Assembly (NCBI GenBank): GCA_965230205.1
Contig: OZ245996.1
Span: 1,612,001 to 1,676,000 of the forward strand
From: CANLBN01 sp965230205
GTDB taxonomy: Bacteria; Pseudomonadota; Gammaproteobacteria; Pseudomonadales; Cellvibrionaceae
Direction of reading: 5' to 3'
Length of the DNA stretch: 64,000 bases
The translations under genes were made by a program, and so were the position numbers. The notes under the pieces were generated by a model that saw only the letters and a program-made list of their open reading frames with translations, ran no database searches and was not told where the DNA came from. How positions within the stretch are numbered: position 1 is the first letter of the stretch; every line of letters starts with the position of its first letter. This document shows, piece after piece, positions 1 through 8,309 of the stretch.

Positions 1-1403
1 TTAAAAATTGGAATAGGTGCAACAATGGCGAGAGCGGCTTTATTATCGTCAGCACTTTTATCTGATGTGGCGCTTGTTTGTTTTTCACTTTCAGGCACAT
101 AACGGTCAAGATTTATTCTGTCGAGATTTAAATCAAAGTGGTAATGGGGCTGCTCAAAACCCATAAGAGAAACATCACCAGCAAGAGAGCTATCATCTAA
201 TGTAAGATCAATCGCATGTAAAGCCATGCCATGCAGGCTGCCACTAAACTTAGTGCTAAAGGCCATTTTCTGTAAGGCTGTTTTGTCGGTTGGACTATAG
301 TCGACTGCAAGCGCCTGCAATATTTTTTGAGGGTTAATTTCGTTGCTCGATAATTTTCCTTTTGCCATCACATCGTTATGCCAATCTTTCAGTATCATTT
401 CACCATCAACATTGACCCCTAAAGTCTGTTCCGTTAATGAAAAAGGAAACATTGACGTCTGGTATTCCTGTAAAGAAACATTAATTTCCGGTATCGATAG
501 CTGTGGGGAAAACTCGCCATTATTTGCCTTAATAATCAACTGATTGGCATTGAGTAATTGCGTTTGTTGGTCGAATCTAAATAGAGCGATATCGGCATTC
601 AGCGTTTGTCCGCTCTTGGTTTGCTTGAGTGCAGTCGCAATATCTTTGAGAGTCACCGAACCATTATTAATATCTATGGCCGATAACGCTTTCAGTGAAA
701 CCGAAACGGTATCAACCTGATGAGGTGTTACCGTGGCAGACAAGTTAATAGGCGCCTCCTTTTTAGAAAGAAGATTCCCGGTTTCTAAATTAATACCTTG
801 TATACGATGTTGCTCACCGGATTGAAAGTCGTCATAGATAAGTTCTCCCTCTGTTATCGATATGCCAGCAATCACGATCGCAGCTAATGAGGCTGGAGAT
901 TGATTTGGCGCTTGAGGGCTTTCACTCTTCGTTGCGCTTTCCTGCGGTGATGGGCTTTCCTCAGGTTGAGCGGCGATGCCATCCAGACTGCTTTTGCCAT
1001 CTTTAGTGACGATGTAATGCAGTTTAGGTTGCTTAAGCTCGATACGGCGGACTTCTAATTTCTTTTGCAGTAGTGGAAGTAATTTCACCCCTATATCGAC
1101 ACTGCTGATCTGTAATAAATGATTATCGCTGGTATTTGATGCGCCGGAATCCGTCGATGGAGTGATACCGGCGGGTTGTGACAATGTTATTTGGCCCGTA
1201 TGTATACCCAACCATGGAAAGACCGAGAGTTTCAGCTCATCCTGAATAGTCAGTGTTTGCCCCGTGTGTTGCTTCACCTGCTGAATGAGTTGCTGTCGAA
1301 AGGTGTCTGTATTGGCCAGTGTAGGTAACAGTAAAATACCGGCAATTAGTAGGACAATCAGTAAAGCCAGCAAAATGCCGGCAATTTTCAGTGTTTTTCT
1401 CAT
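1..1403 (-). CDS. AsmA family protein, N-terminal part (gene runs off the window)
   Basis: The reading frame is open from an ATG at 1403 to the window edge, about 467 residues, and continues to the left. It begins with a short basic stretch and a long Leu/Ile-rich membrane anchor (about residues 5-28), followed by a periplasmic region of beta-rich repeats typical of AsmA-like proteins, which belong to the family of bridge-like proteins linked to outer-membrane lipid homeostasis. A Ser/Pro/Gln-rich linker lies near residues 145-175. The TAA-like triplet at positions 1-3 is out of frame. The gene lies divergently upstream of hisB, as I recall for Pseudomonas. Family assignment is by overall pattern, not by a diagnostic motif. 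Confidence 0.8.
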   Translation of the reverse strand, partial: MRKTLKIAGILLALLIVLLIAGILLLPTLANTDTFRQQLIQQVKQHTGQTLTIQDELKLSVFPWLGIHTGQITLSQPAGITPSTDSGASNTSDNHLLQISSVDIGVKLLPLLQKKLEVRRIELKQPKLHYIVTKDGKSSLDGIAAQPEESPSPQESATKSESPQAPNQSPASLAAIVIAGISITEGELIYDDFQSGEQHRIQGINLETGNLLSKKEAPINLSATVTPHQVDTVSVSLKALSAIDINNGSVTLKDIATALKQTKSGQTLNADIALFRFDQQTQLLNANQLIIKANNGEFSPQLSIPEINVSLQEYQTSMFPFSLTEQTLGVNVDGEMILKDWHNDVMAKGKLSSNEINPQKILQALAVDYSPTDKTALQKMAFSTKFSGSLHGMALHAIDLTLDDSSLAGDVSLMGFEQPHYHFDLNLDRINLDRYVPESEKQTSATSDKSADDNKAALAIVAPIPIF

Positions 1404-1558
1404 AGGGTCAAATTCAACAATAGGGGTTAGAGTCTATTCAATCAGCCTTGATGGACCTTTAATCAAAAATAGACAAAATTTCAGCAGATGAGTTCTCTAT
1501 TACCTGCCTATTCTCTAGCGATTATCAGCCTGTCCTAGCACCCGCAGTGCCGAACACG

Positions 1559-1564
1559 TATAAT
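1559..1564 (+). promoter_or_regulatory. Possible -10 element upstream of hisB
   Basis: A perfect TATAAT lies about 75 bases before the hisB start in the 236-base gap between the divergent asmA and hisB genes. No convincing -35 hexamer is seen at the right distance, so this is a weak call. Confidence 0.35.
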
Positions 1565-1639
1565 TGCCGCCTTAGTATTGTGCGGCCTCTTACGCTTATA
1601 TGTTATATGAGAGGTTGCTTATCTTCATTGGAGAACCCT

Positions 1640-2248
1640 ATGTCCCAAGCCAATGCGGCCCAGCGCACTGCCAGCGTTCGTCGCGACACTCTGGAAACCA
1701 AAATTCAGGTTAGCCTTAACCTGGATGGTACTGGAAAATCCAGTTTTAACACAGGCGTGCCATTTTTAGAGCATATGATGGATCAGATTGCTCGTCATGG
1801 CCTTATCGATCTGGATATTACCTGCGACGGTGATACTCATATCGATGATCACCACAGTGTTGAAGATATTGGTATTACGCTGGGGCAGGCGGTCGCTAAA
1901 GCCATTGGTGATAAAAAAGGGATTCGTCGTTATGGTCACTCTTATGTGCCATTAGACGAAGCTCTGTCGCGAGTGGTGATCGATTTTTCGGGTCGCCCAG
2001 CATTATTGATGGATATCCCCTTCACTCAAAAACGTGTCGGTCAGTTTGATACCGAACTTTTTTGGGAGTTCTTTCAAGGCTTCGTTAATCATGCACAAGT
2101 GACGCTGCATATTGATTGCCTCAAGGGCCACAATGCCCACCATCAGATTGAAACCGTATTTAAGGCTTTTGGTCGCGCATTGCGAATGGCGCTGGAGTTG
2201 GATCCTAGAATGGAAGGTGTCATGCCTTCTACTAAAGGTTCTTTGTAA
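1640..2248 (+). CDS. hisB: Imidazoleglycerol-phosphate dehydratase HisB
   Basis: Catalyses dehydration of imidazoleglycerol phosphate in histidine synthesis, in the cytoplasm. The 202-residue product is the monofunctional type, without the phosphatase domain of the enterobacterial fusion. Metal-binding histidine clusters are clear: FLEHM and DDHHSVED in the first half and HNAHHQIE near the C-terminus. I chose the ATG at 1640, preceded by GGAGAACC, rather than the longer frame from 1547, whose first 31 residues do not look like HisB. It is first in a hisB-hisH-hisA run with gaps of about 100 and 60 bases. Confidence 0.97.
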   Translation: MSQANAAQRTASVRRDTLETKIQVSLNLDGTGKSSFNTGVPFLEHMMDQIARHGLIDLDITCDGDTHIDDHHSVEDIGITLGQAVAKAIGDKKGIRRYGHSYVPLDEALSRVVIDFSGRPALLMDIPFTQKRVGQFDTELFWEFFQGFVNHAQVTLHIDCLKGHNAHHQIETVFKAFGRALRMALELDPRMEGVMPSTKGSL

Positions 2249-2349
2249 GTCGAAACATAGCGTTAGGTGATTGAGAAATTACCTGATGCATTGTTTTTTG
2301 AGTCACCTTGAATGTTGATTAACATTTCTAATCGTTAAGTGAAATCTAA

Positions 2350-3003
2350 ATGAGCGCAAGTTCTATTGTAATAATTGATTACGGTATGGGTAATTTACAC
2401 TCGGTAGCGAGTGCACTTGCTCATGTGTCTCCACAAAGTGATATAAAAATTACTGCTGATCGTCAGACAATACTCGATGCTGATAAAGTCATTTTCCCTG
2501 GTGTGGGAGCCATTCGGGATTGTATGGCAGAAATTCGCCGTTTGCACTTCGATACCTTAGTGCCTGAAATCGTCGAATCCGGTAAGCCAGTATTGGGTAT
2601 TTGTGTGGGTATGCAAGCCTTGTTGGAACACAGTGAAGAAAACCAAGGCATTGACTGTATTGGCCTGCTTCCCGGTGAAGTACGTCTCTTTGGCGATGAC
2701 CTTACCGATGCCGCTGGTCATCGCCTCAAAGTGCCTCATATGGGCTGGAACAATGTTGAGCAAACCATTGACCACCCTTTATGGCATGGTATTCAAAATA
2801 ATGGCCGTTTTTATTTTGTGCATAGCTATTATGTTGATAATGTAAAAACAGAACAACTTGCTGGTCGCAGTGAATACCCTAAACCATTTGCGGCGGCGAT
2901 CGCGCATCAGAATTTATTTGCGACACAATTTCACCCTGAAAAAAGTCATACAAATGGGCTGCAATTGTTGAAAAACTTTACTGAGTGGAATGGCCTCGTA
3001 TAG
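2350..3003 (+). CDS. hisH: Imidazole glycerol phosphate synthase, glutaminase subunit HisH
   Basis: Supplies ammonia from glutamine to HisF, which closes the imidazole ring. At 217 residues it has the usual class I amidotransferase length. Visible are the N-terminal IDYGMGNLHS motif, the nucleophile Cys at about residue 85 in GICVGMQ, and the catalytic His-x-Glu in FHPEKS near the C-terminus. It follows hisB and precedes hisA, but its partner hisF is not next: it lies about 24 kb away at 27.5 kb. In many gammaproteobacteria hisBHAF are contiguous. Confidence 0.97.
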   Translation: MSASSIVIIDYGMGNLHSVASALAHVSPQSDIKITADRQTILDADKVIFPGVGAIRDCMAEIRRLHFDTLVPEIVESGKPVLGICVGMQALLEHSEENQGIDCIGLLPGEVRLFGDDLTDAAGHRLKVPHMGWNNVEQTIDHPLWHGIQNNGRFYFVHSYYVDNVKTEQLAGRSEYPKPFAAAIAHQNLFATQFHPEKSHTNGLQLLKNFTEWNGLV

Positions 3004-3064
3004 TACTTGTCACCTTCCTTTGTATTCAGAAGATTAATTAATTTTAGAAAGAGTTTAAAAATCG

Positions 3065-3793
3065 ATGTTAATAATTCCCGCGATAGATTTAAAAGACGGA
3101 AAATGTGTTCGTTTACGTCAAGGCTTAATGGAAGACTCCACCGTATTTGGCGACCAGCCCGTCGATTTTGCAAAGCAATGGGTTGACCAAGGTTGCCGGC
3201 GTTTGCATTTGGTTGATTTAAACGGTGCCTTTGCGGGCGAGCCTGTGAATGGCGATGTTGTGACTGAAATTGCCAAAGCGTTTCCCAAATTGCCCATTCA
3301 AATTGGCGGTGGTATTCGCAATGGCGAAACCATAGAGCATTACTTACAGGCTGGCGTTGACTACGTTATTATTGGTACTAAAGCGGTAAAAGAGCCTGAG
3401 TTTGTCACTGAAATGTGTCAGCAATTCCCTGGCCATATTATTGTGGGTTTGGATGCGAAAGACGGGTTAGTGGCCACCGATGGTTGGGCAGAAGTCTCTG
3501 AACTTAAAGCAACAGACTTAGCCAAGCGTTTCGAAAGTGATGGCGTATCCGCCATTGTTTATACCGATATCGCTCGCGATGGCATGATGCAAGGTGTCAA
3601 TGTCGAGGCAACCGTAGCAATGGCCCAAGCCTCAAAAATCCCTGTTATTGCATCGGGCGGCATTACAAATATTGATGACATCAAAGCATTAAAAGCACAA
3701 GCTGATCAGGGCATTATGGGCGCGATAACCGGCCGTGCAATCTATGAAGGCACGCTGAATGTAAAAGAAGCGCAGGAGTTATGCGACCGTTAA
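3065..3793 (+). CDS. hisA: Phosphoribosylformimino-AICAR-P isomerase HisA
   Basis: Performs the Amadori isomerisation of ProFAR to PRFAR in histidine synthesis. The 242-residue (beta/alpha)8 barrel shows the N-terminal catalytic Asp8 in PAIDLKDG, the phosphate-binding QIGGGIR and ASGGI loops, and the second catalytic Asp in VGLDAKDG. It is the last gene of the hisB-hisH-hisA run and is followed by a hairpin and then unrelated genes, so the operon appears to stop here without hisF. Confidence 0.97.
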   Translation: MLIIPAIDLKDGKCVRLRQGLMEDSTVFGDQPVDFAKQWVDQGCRRLHLVDLNGAFAGEPVNGDVVTEIAKAFPKLPIQIGGGIRNGETIEHYLQAGVDYVIIGTKAVKEPEFVTEMCQQFPGHIIVGLDAKDGLVATDGWAEVSELKATDLAKRFESDGVSAIVYTDIARDGMMQGVNVEATVAMAQASKIPVIASGGITNIDDIKALKAQADQGIMGAITGRAIYEGTLNVKEAQELCDR

Positions 3794-3852
3794 TAAAAGG
3801 AGTATAGTGGCTCTAGCGAATTTAAAATCATTTTAACTAGCCCTTTAAAAAC

Positions 3853-3880
3853 AGGCGCTTATAATTTAAGTAAAGCGCCT
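3853..3880 (+). terminator. Probable hairpin terminator after hisA
   Basis: An 8-bp inverted repeat, AGGCGCTT paired with AAGCGCCT around a 12-base loop, lies 60 bases after the hisA stop. Only three T residues follow, so it is a weak intrinsic terminator. Confidence 0.45.
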
Positions 3881-3925
3881 TTCACCATTGAGCAGCAAAT
3901 AAAGCTAATAATAAAAGAGGTTTTT

Positions 3926-4534
3926 ATGGATAAGAAACCGATACTGGATAAACAGTCAAAAGATTACCTAGAATTTTGTTACAAAGAATATACTCGCCTT
4001 GCCGGTGTGCAAGAAAAACATCTGCAATCTGCCTTTTCTGATGTCAAACTTCTGGGCGCTGTCGGCGCAATACTCGCGTGGAAGCCAGTTCTAGACGCCT
4101 TGTCCGAGCGTAACGATCCCGTGGTTTTGACATTGGGTTTTCTTGTGCTTATGTTCATTGCACTCTTCGTTTTGCTTTATGATTGCATGAAACAATCGAT
4201 CATGTTGTTTTACGCTGATCAAATGAAATATTACGAAAGGGAATTAAGGCAGAAGCTGGATGTTCCCGAAGGTGGGATGTTCAGCAGCATCCATAATTGG
4301 ACACATTGGATGAGCTCAATTCACGACCCCATTGTGAAGTGTTTCTTTGGTTGTTTTTTTTCATTCCTGTTGTTTTTCCCCGTTAGCGTTATTGCGCTTT
4401 CTGGTTCGTGGAGTGAAACGTACAAATATGTTGCGCTTTACGTTGTTATCGCATTCTCCCTTTCTTTTTTAAATATTCAGTGCATCAATATCATCACGAA
4501 AAAAATTACTCAAAAATTAAGTAGCTCTCAATAA
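3926..4534 (+). CDS. Hypothetical multi-pass membrane protein
   Basis: I do not recognise the family. The 202-residue product begins with a charged helical stretch (about residues 1-45), then has hydrophobic segments near residues 46-60 (weak), 72-95, 137-160 and 165-188, and ends in a short Lys-rich tail. Two Cys-Phe-rich stretches sit in the third segment. Start ATG 3926 follows AAAGAGG, a good ribosome site. It is a single gene with gaps of 130-150 bases on both sides, placed at the point where hisA and hisF are separated. The helix-plus-membrane layout resembles some defence-associated membrane effectors, but nothing specific supports that. Confidence 0.75.
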   Translation: MDKKPILDKQSKDYLEFCYKEYTRLAGVQEKHLQSAFSDVKLLGAVGAILAWKPVLDALSERNDPVVLTLGFLVLMFIALFVLLYDCMKQSIMLFYADQMKYYERELRQKLDVPEGGMFSSIHNWTHWMSSIHDPIVKCFFGCFFSFLLFFPVSVIALSGSWSETYKYVALYVVIAFSLSFLNIQCINIITKKITQKLSSSQ

Positions 4535-4688
4535 TCATTTTGATGGCCTTTTCATTGCCAAAGCAATGTGCCTAGTGGTGTGAATTCGCCCAGCGAAACA
4601 ATAAGATAAGCTATAGGTTCCTATAAAGAGTCATCCCAATAACGGCTCCCGGCGTAAGTGTTCATAATTACTACTGCTGTGTACCAAT

Positions 4689-5531
4689 ATGCCCAAATTT
4701 ACAATAAAGCGATGGCTTAATTATGGCCTGTTCGCCTTCTTGCTGCTTAGTCTTCAGGGCTGTGCCTTACAACTCCTTGAATGGGGAACACCTAAAGAGG
4801 GTTATCAATTAAAAGAGAACATCCCTTACGGCAGCCATAAGCGGCAACGTTTAGATTTATACACACCCGAAACCCCCAATGAAAAAGCCATTACATTGGT
4901 ATTTTTCTATGGGGGTGCCTGGCAGCGAGGGAATAAAGAGTATTACCGTTTTGTTGCCCAAGCCTTTGCTGAAAAAGGTTACCCCGTTATAGTTGCGGAT
5001 TACCGTGTCTATCCCGATGTGCTTTTCCCTGACTTTATAAATGATGCCGCCTTAGCAGTTAAATGGGTCGCAGCGCAGACGGATCATTCTATTGTATTAA
5101 TGGGGCATTCTGCCGGTGCGCATATAGCGGCTTTATTGGCTTTAGACGATCAGTACCTAACGCAAGTTGATGTTGAAAAAAACCGTATTGCCGGCTGGGT
5201 AGGCTTGTCTGGCCCTTACGATTTTTTACCACTAAAAAGCGAGCGGTTAAAAACGATTTTTAACGGCGCTGAGGACATTAATGACACCCAACCGATTAAC
5301 TTTGTCTCCAGCACCGCTCCACCTGCCTTATTGATCCATGGAACCGAAGACACCCGCGTGCTACCGCGAAATACCCAGCGTTTAACAACAGCATTAACAG
5401 AGAAGGGAGTAGCAGTGACAACAAAATATTACCCGGGCAAACATGCAATCACTGTCGCTGCACTTTGGGTGCCTTTTAGAAGTAAGTTGCCAGTATTGGA
5501 TGATATAGAAAATTTCTTGTCAGGGCTTTGA
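4689..5531 (+). CDS. Alpha/beta hydrolase lipoprotein (carboxylesterase-like)
   Basis: A 280-residue exported hydrolase. The N-terminus carries a lipoprotein signal with lipobox SLQGC (Cys25), so it is probably lipid-anchored outside the inner membrane. The fold is of the hormone-sensitive-lipase/BD-FAE type: oxyanion motif FYGGAW near residue 73, nucleophile Ser141 in GHSAGAH, Asp221 in HGTED and His252 in GKHAIT, a complete triad. The substrate cannot be told from sequence; such enzymes cleave small esters or acetylated sugars. It is a single gene, convergent with the leftward array that follows. Confidence 0.85.
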   Translation: MPKFTIKRWLNYGLFAFLLLSLQGCALQLLEWGTPKEGYQLKENIPYGSHKRQRLDLYTPETPNEKAITLVFFYGGAWQRGNKEYYRFVAQAFAEKGYPVIVADYRVYPDVLFPDFINDAALAVKWVAAQTDHSIVLMGHSAGAHIAALLALDDQYLTQVDVEKNRIAGWVGLSGPYDFLPLKSERLKTIFNGAEDINDTQPINFVSSTAPPALLIHGTEDTRVLPRNTQRLTTALTEKGVAVTTKYYPGKHAITVAALWVPFRSKLPVLDDIENFLSGL

Positions 5532-5595
5532 TAGTTGATAAAGTGGCTCATCAAGTAAATAAAATATCCATATTTTATTTTCAGACCTTTAGCAG

Positions 5596-5970
5596 TTAAT
5601 CAAATATACCTAAAAAACTTACGATAACTATACTTATCCCAAAGGCTCCGGTAAAAATAAAGAAATACCAAAAGGTAATCGCCAGTAGACGATCCCATTT
5701 ATTAGTGTTTTTAAATAGTAATTCGGAATCGGAGTGAAGAAGGTCAAGTGGAGAATTTTCTAGTTTGTTGCTCCAGCTTTTTGGTAACGCTAAAGCTTGG
5801 GCAATATTAAATATGTTCCAGCCGCTTATGAATTCTATGCCTAGCTTATCTTTTGTATCAGGGTTATTTTTGAGCTTGCGAACAGTGGTTTGACTAAAAA
5901 TTAGGAATAGAATCCACATTGTAATTGATAAAACTATCATTATTCCTACTAAAGTTTCTATGATGCTCAT
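5596..5970 (-). CDS. Small two-TM membrane protein, third copy of the cluster 1 array (immunity-like)
   Basis: This is a paralog of the proteins encoded at 6541-6915 and 6158-6532. A frame is open from ATG 5988 (130 residues), but ATG 5970 gives exactly 124 residues, the length of its sisters, so I prefer it. Layout: a membrane segment near residues 5-28, a central soluble part with conserved TVRKLK.NP.TK..LG.EF and SGW..FN.AQAL motifs, then a second membrane segment near residues 96-120. Intact, including the Trp that is a stop codon in the second copy. The role as immunity protein is inferred from the array and the neighbouring candidate toxin. Confidence 0.75.
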   Translation of the reverse strand: MSIIETLVGIMIVLSITMWILFLIFSQTTVRKLKNNPDTKDKLGIEFISGWNIFNIAQALALPKSWSNKLENSPLDLLHSDSELLFKNTNKWDRLLAITFWYFFIFTGAFGISIVIVSFLGIFD

Positions 5971-6029
5971 TACTGTAACTTTGTCCATTCTTAACTTTTT
6001 GTGTAAAGTCTAACTGCTTTTATTAATGT

Positions 6030-6138
6030 TTAGTTGCAATTCAAATAAGTCCAAGATAATTGAAATAAAGAAGACATGGTCATTAATTTTCTACTTAATT
6101 CATGATGGCGTCATACTAGTTGCCACCATTATTTTTTA
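6030..6138 (-). pseudogene. Degenerate remnant of the cluster 1 toxin 3' end plus immunity start
   Basis: Bases 6079-6138 align without gaps to 6911-6970, the toxin C-terminus and immunity start, with about 46 of 60 matches by hand count. Read leftward the remnant encodes NGG-N-stop-YDAIMN-stop where the intact toxin has NGGSWYDGIMNW; both Trp codons have become stops. The following ATG (6083) sits exactly where the first immunity gene begins and opens a 17-residue frame ending at 6030. It looks like a relic of a duplicated toxin-tail/immunity module. Confidence 0.7.
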
Positions 6139-6157
6139 TTGAAAAATATATTTTTTG

Positions 6158-6532
6158 CTAAGTAATTATTCCTACGGCTTCTAGTAAAATAAGTAATAAG
6201 GCTGAAGAAACAGAAAGGCACAAAGGTATTCAGAATATTCTTGCCAATATTCGATCAAATATTGTGGTGTGTCTATATAATGCATCCGAATCAGCAGCTA
6301 AGTTTGATAGTGAGGATGCTTTAAATTTTTTGTCTAACCATCTGGGTCGACAAAAAGCAACGGCAACATTAAATGTATCCCAGCCGCTGATAAAACTTAC
6401 TCCTAATTTATCCTTAGTTTCAGGGTTCGCTCTAAGCTTTCGCATTGTAAATAGGCCAAATACGATATGCATTGTCATTGCAAAAAAACAAATGCCAAAT
6501 GAAATGCCTAATAGAGATGAAAAGTTACCCAT
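6158..6532 (-). pseudogene. Second copy of the cluster 1 small membrane protein, broken by an in-frame TGA
   Basis: From ATG 6532 the frame runs 100 residues and stops at TGA (6232-6230). Reading on in the same frame gives 23 more residues, rich in Leu/Ile/Val, to a TAG at 6158: exactly 124 codons, the length of the intact sister at 6541-6915. The TGA falls at codon 101, where both sisters have Trp in the motif FW, so a TGG-to-TGA change is the simplest explanation. The truncated form keeps the first membrane segment and soluble core but loses the second membrane segment. It starts 8 bases after the stop of the first copy. A sequencing error cannot be excluded. Confidence 0.8.
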
Positions 6533-6540
6533 TAATTCTG

Positions 6541-6915
6541 TTAATTAAAAACGCCTAGTAAATCAAGTATCATTAAGATGATGCATAGTGAACCCGACGT
6601 TGCAAAAGGTACCCAAAAGACTATAGCTAAAAAACGATCGAATCGATTAGTATGTTTAAACAATAAGCTTGAGTCTGCATAAAGGAAGTTTAGCGGGGTG
6701 TTTTCTAATTTTTTGCTCCAAGATCGTGGTGTTGATAGCGCCTGGGCAACATTTAAAATATCCCAGCCGCTGACAAATTCCATGCCTAATGCTTCTTTAG
6801 TCTCTGGGTTTTTTCTGAGTTTACGAACAGTAACTTGACCAAAAACCACACACATAATTAATGCAAAAACACATAGTGCCGCTGCTATAGCTAGTAAAAA
6901 AGAAAACGTGCTCAT
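6541..6915 (-). CDS. Small two-TM membrane protein, first copy of the cluster 1 array (immunity-like)
   Basis: The 124-residue product has membrane segments near residues 5-28 and 96-120 around a conserved middle with TVRKLRKNPETK, EFVSGWD, NVAQAL and FKHTNRFDR. Its ATG (6915-6913) overlaps the TAA of the upstream candidate toxin by one base (TAATG), so translation is probably coupled. This strict coupling, the membrane location and the duplicated copies downstream are the usual signs of an immunity gene protecting against a membrane-acting toxin. No characterised relative is recognised, so the function is inferred. Confidence 0.8.
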   Translation of the reverse strand: MSTFSFLLAIAAALCVFALIMCVVFGQVTVRKLRKNPETKEALGMEFVSGWDILNVAQALSTPRSWSKKLENTPLNFLYADSSLLFKHTNRFDRFLAIVFWVPFATSGSLCIILMILDLLGVFN

Positions 6916-7889
6916 TAATTATTAATCCAATTCATAATGCCGTCATACCAGCTACCACCATTATCTTTTGTGGCATTATTCACCCATATAGATGCGCCTG
7001 TTGTTGTGGCGGCAACGGTTGCTCCTGCTACAATTAAACCAACCCATCCAACTGGTGTTGCAACCATTAAAAACCCCAAAGCTGCAACGCCTGCTTTTGC
7101 CGTAATAATACCTGTTGTTGCGCTAAGCCCAAAACTAAGAGATTCAACAAATAGCTCCTTTTCCCAATTGCCATCAGCTTTATAGGCATTATGAATATTA
7201 CCTACACGGCTGCCAACATCTAGTAATACTAAACCATTGCCAAGGGTATTTGTATATTTGCCGAATTTAATCAGATTAGATGCCTGGATAGTATTAGTGA
7301 CATGTAATTTAGTGGCTGTACGGCTGCTGCGGGCAATATTCAGTGCACGTGAATTGCTGCTAAGCGGTGTACCTTTGCGAGCTCGGGAAAGGCTATTGAC
7401 GGTGTTTAGTTCATGCTGAAATTTACTCTGCATTAGGTTGTAGGCTTGCTGAGCTTTTAGTTTGGCAGCTGCTTTATCGGCACCATTACTTCTCATAACA
7501 TCACGGTACTTAAGTAAGGCAGCTTGATAATTTTGTACCGCTGTCCCAAAGTCTTTAACTCGATATCCATAAACAGCTGTCGATGCACCAACTAAGCCTA
7601 CATTGTAATCAAACAGTTTGGCAGTAACATCAGCAGCAGCAACGGTATTTTCTGGCCCTAGTGTATTGGCTAGGTTAGTAATCTTTCGTGAGGCTTCCAT
7701 TGAAGACAAACGATTCAGTATCGCAATATCTTCGCTGGTTAGTTTAGGGGTGATTGCATAAGGCTTGTGGGCAGTAAACCGTGAGGGTGTATTGCCGTAC
7801 CGGTCAACAATAGGTTCTGATTTGATGCCCAGGCTTTGGCGTAATACGTGTTGTGATTGGGGTTTTGGGCAAAAGAGTAGTTCGGTCAT
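6915..7889 (-). CDS. Candidate membrane-active effector/toxin of cluster 1
   Basis: The 324-residue protein has no signal peptide. Residues 1-60 are polar; about 60-165 are helical and Lys/Ala/Gln-rich; 165-205 are a basic Ser/Arg linker; 250-302 form two or three glycine-zipper hydrophobic segments (AALGFLMVATPVGWVG, then GLIVAGATVA); the tail from 303 is short, polar and ends WINN. A soluble front with a hydrophobic Gly-rich end is common in pore-forming interbacterial effectors. The start is supported by AAGGAAC upstream. It is coupled by TAATG to a small membrane protein that is repeated downstream. No PAAR, VgrG, Rhs or type VI genes are nearby, so delivery is unknown. Gene reality is high; the toxin role is an inference. 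Confidence 0.8.
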   Translation of the reverse strand: MTELLFCPKPQSQHVLRQSLGIKSEPIVDRYGNTPSRFTAHKPYAITPKLTSEDIAILNRLSSMEASRKITNLANTLGPENTVAAADVTAKLFDYNVGLVGASTAVYGYRVKDFGTAVQNYQAALLKYRDVMRSNGADKAAAKLKAQQAYNLMQSKFQHELNTVNSLSRARKGTPLSSNSRALNIARSSRTATKLHVTNTIQASNLIKFGKYTNTLGNGLVLLDVGSRVGNIHNAYKADGNWEKELFVESLSFGLSATTGIITAKAGVAALGFLMVATPVGWVGLIVAGATVAATTTGASIWVNNATKDNGGSWYDGIMNWINN

Positions 7890-8309
7890 AACAAGTTCCT
7901 TTTTAATATACTTTGTAGCGTAAGTATTCTACAAGGTGATCTATTGTGTAGAGTGTTAGTTGTTTGGCAGCAGGTGATGTTTATTTAAAACGCCGTTGGC
8001 AAACTAATGACTGTCGCTATTTAAAAATAACGCTCGAAGAATAGCAATTGGTGGTGGCGCTTACTGGCTTGTAATCAAGTAAATGGTGATGAGTGTCACA
8101 TTTTTCTATGAGGAATAGGGCCATAAGTGGCGCGGTTTATTGCATTTCTGTGAGTGGTCATTAAAACGCTCTTTTTTATTTTTTCAGATTATGTCCTCCT
8201 GCTCGCGACTAAAAATAAATAAGTTTTCGTATTAATTAAAAAAGGCCTTTGGTTTTCGCCAAAGGCCAAGCGGGTTTATTGTCCATTAGTACTCACGGCA
8301 TTTATCTTG
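7890..8309. other. 420-base gap between cluster 1 and the VIT/vWA gene
   Basis: It holds the ribosome site and presumably the promoter of the cluster 1 toxin at its left end, and the terminator of the VIT/vWA gene at 8236-8267. I see no further gene or repeat. Confidence 0.6.
8236..8267 (-). terminator. Intrinsic terminator of the VIT/vWA gene
   Basis: Read leftward: a perfect 9-bp stem GGCCTTTGG/CCAAAGGCC with a 6-base loop, followed by a run of T. It lies about 40 bases after the stop of the leftward gene ending at 8310. Confidence 0.85.

Noticed and set aside
3926..4534. SLATT-type defence membrane domain
   Set aside because: The helix-plus-TM layout is suggestive, but no specific motif or partner gene is present.
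6230..6232. In-frame TGA as a selenocysteine or programmed read-through codon
   Set aside because: Both sisters have Trp, not Cys, at this position, and no hairpin typical of selenocysteine insertion is evident after it; simple mutation is the better explanation.
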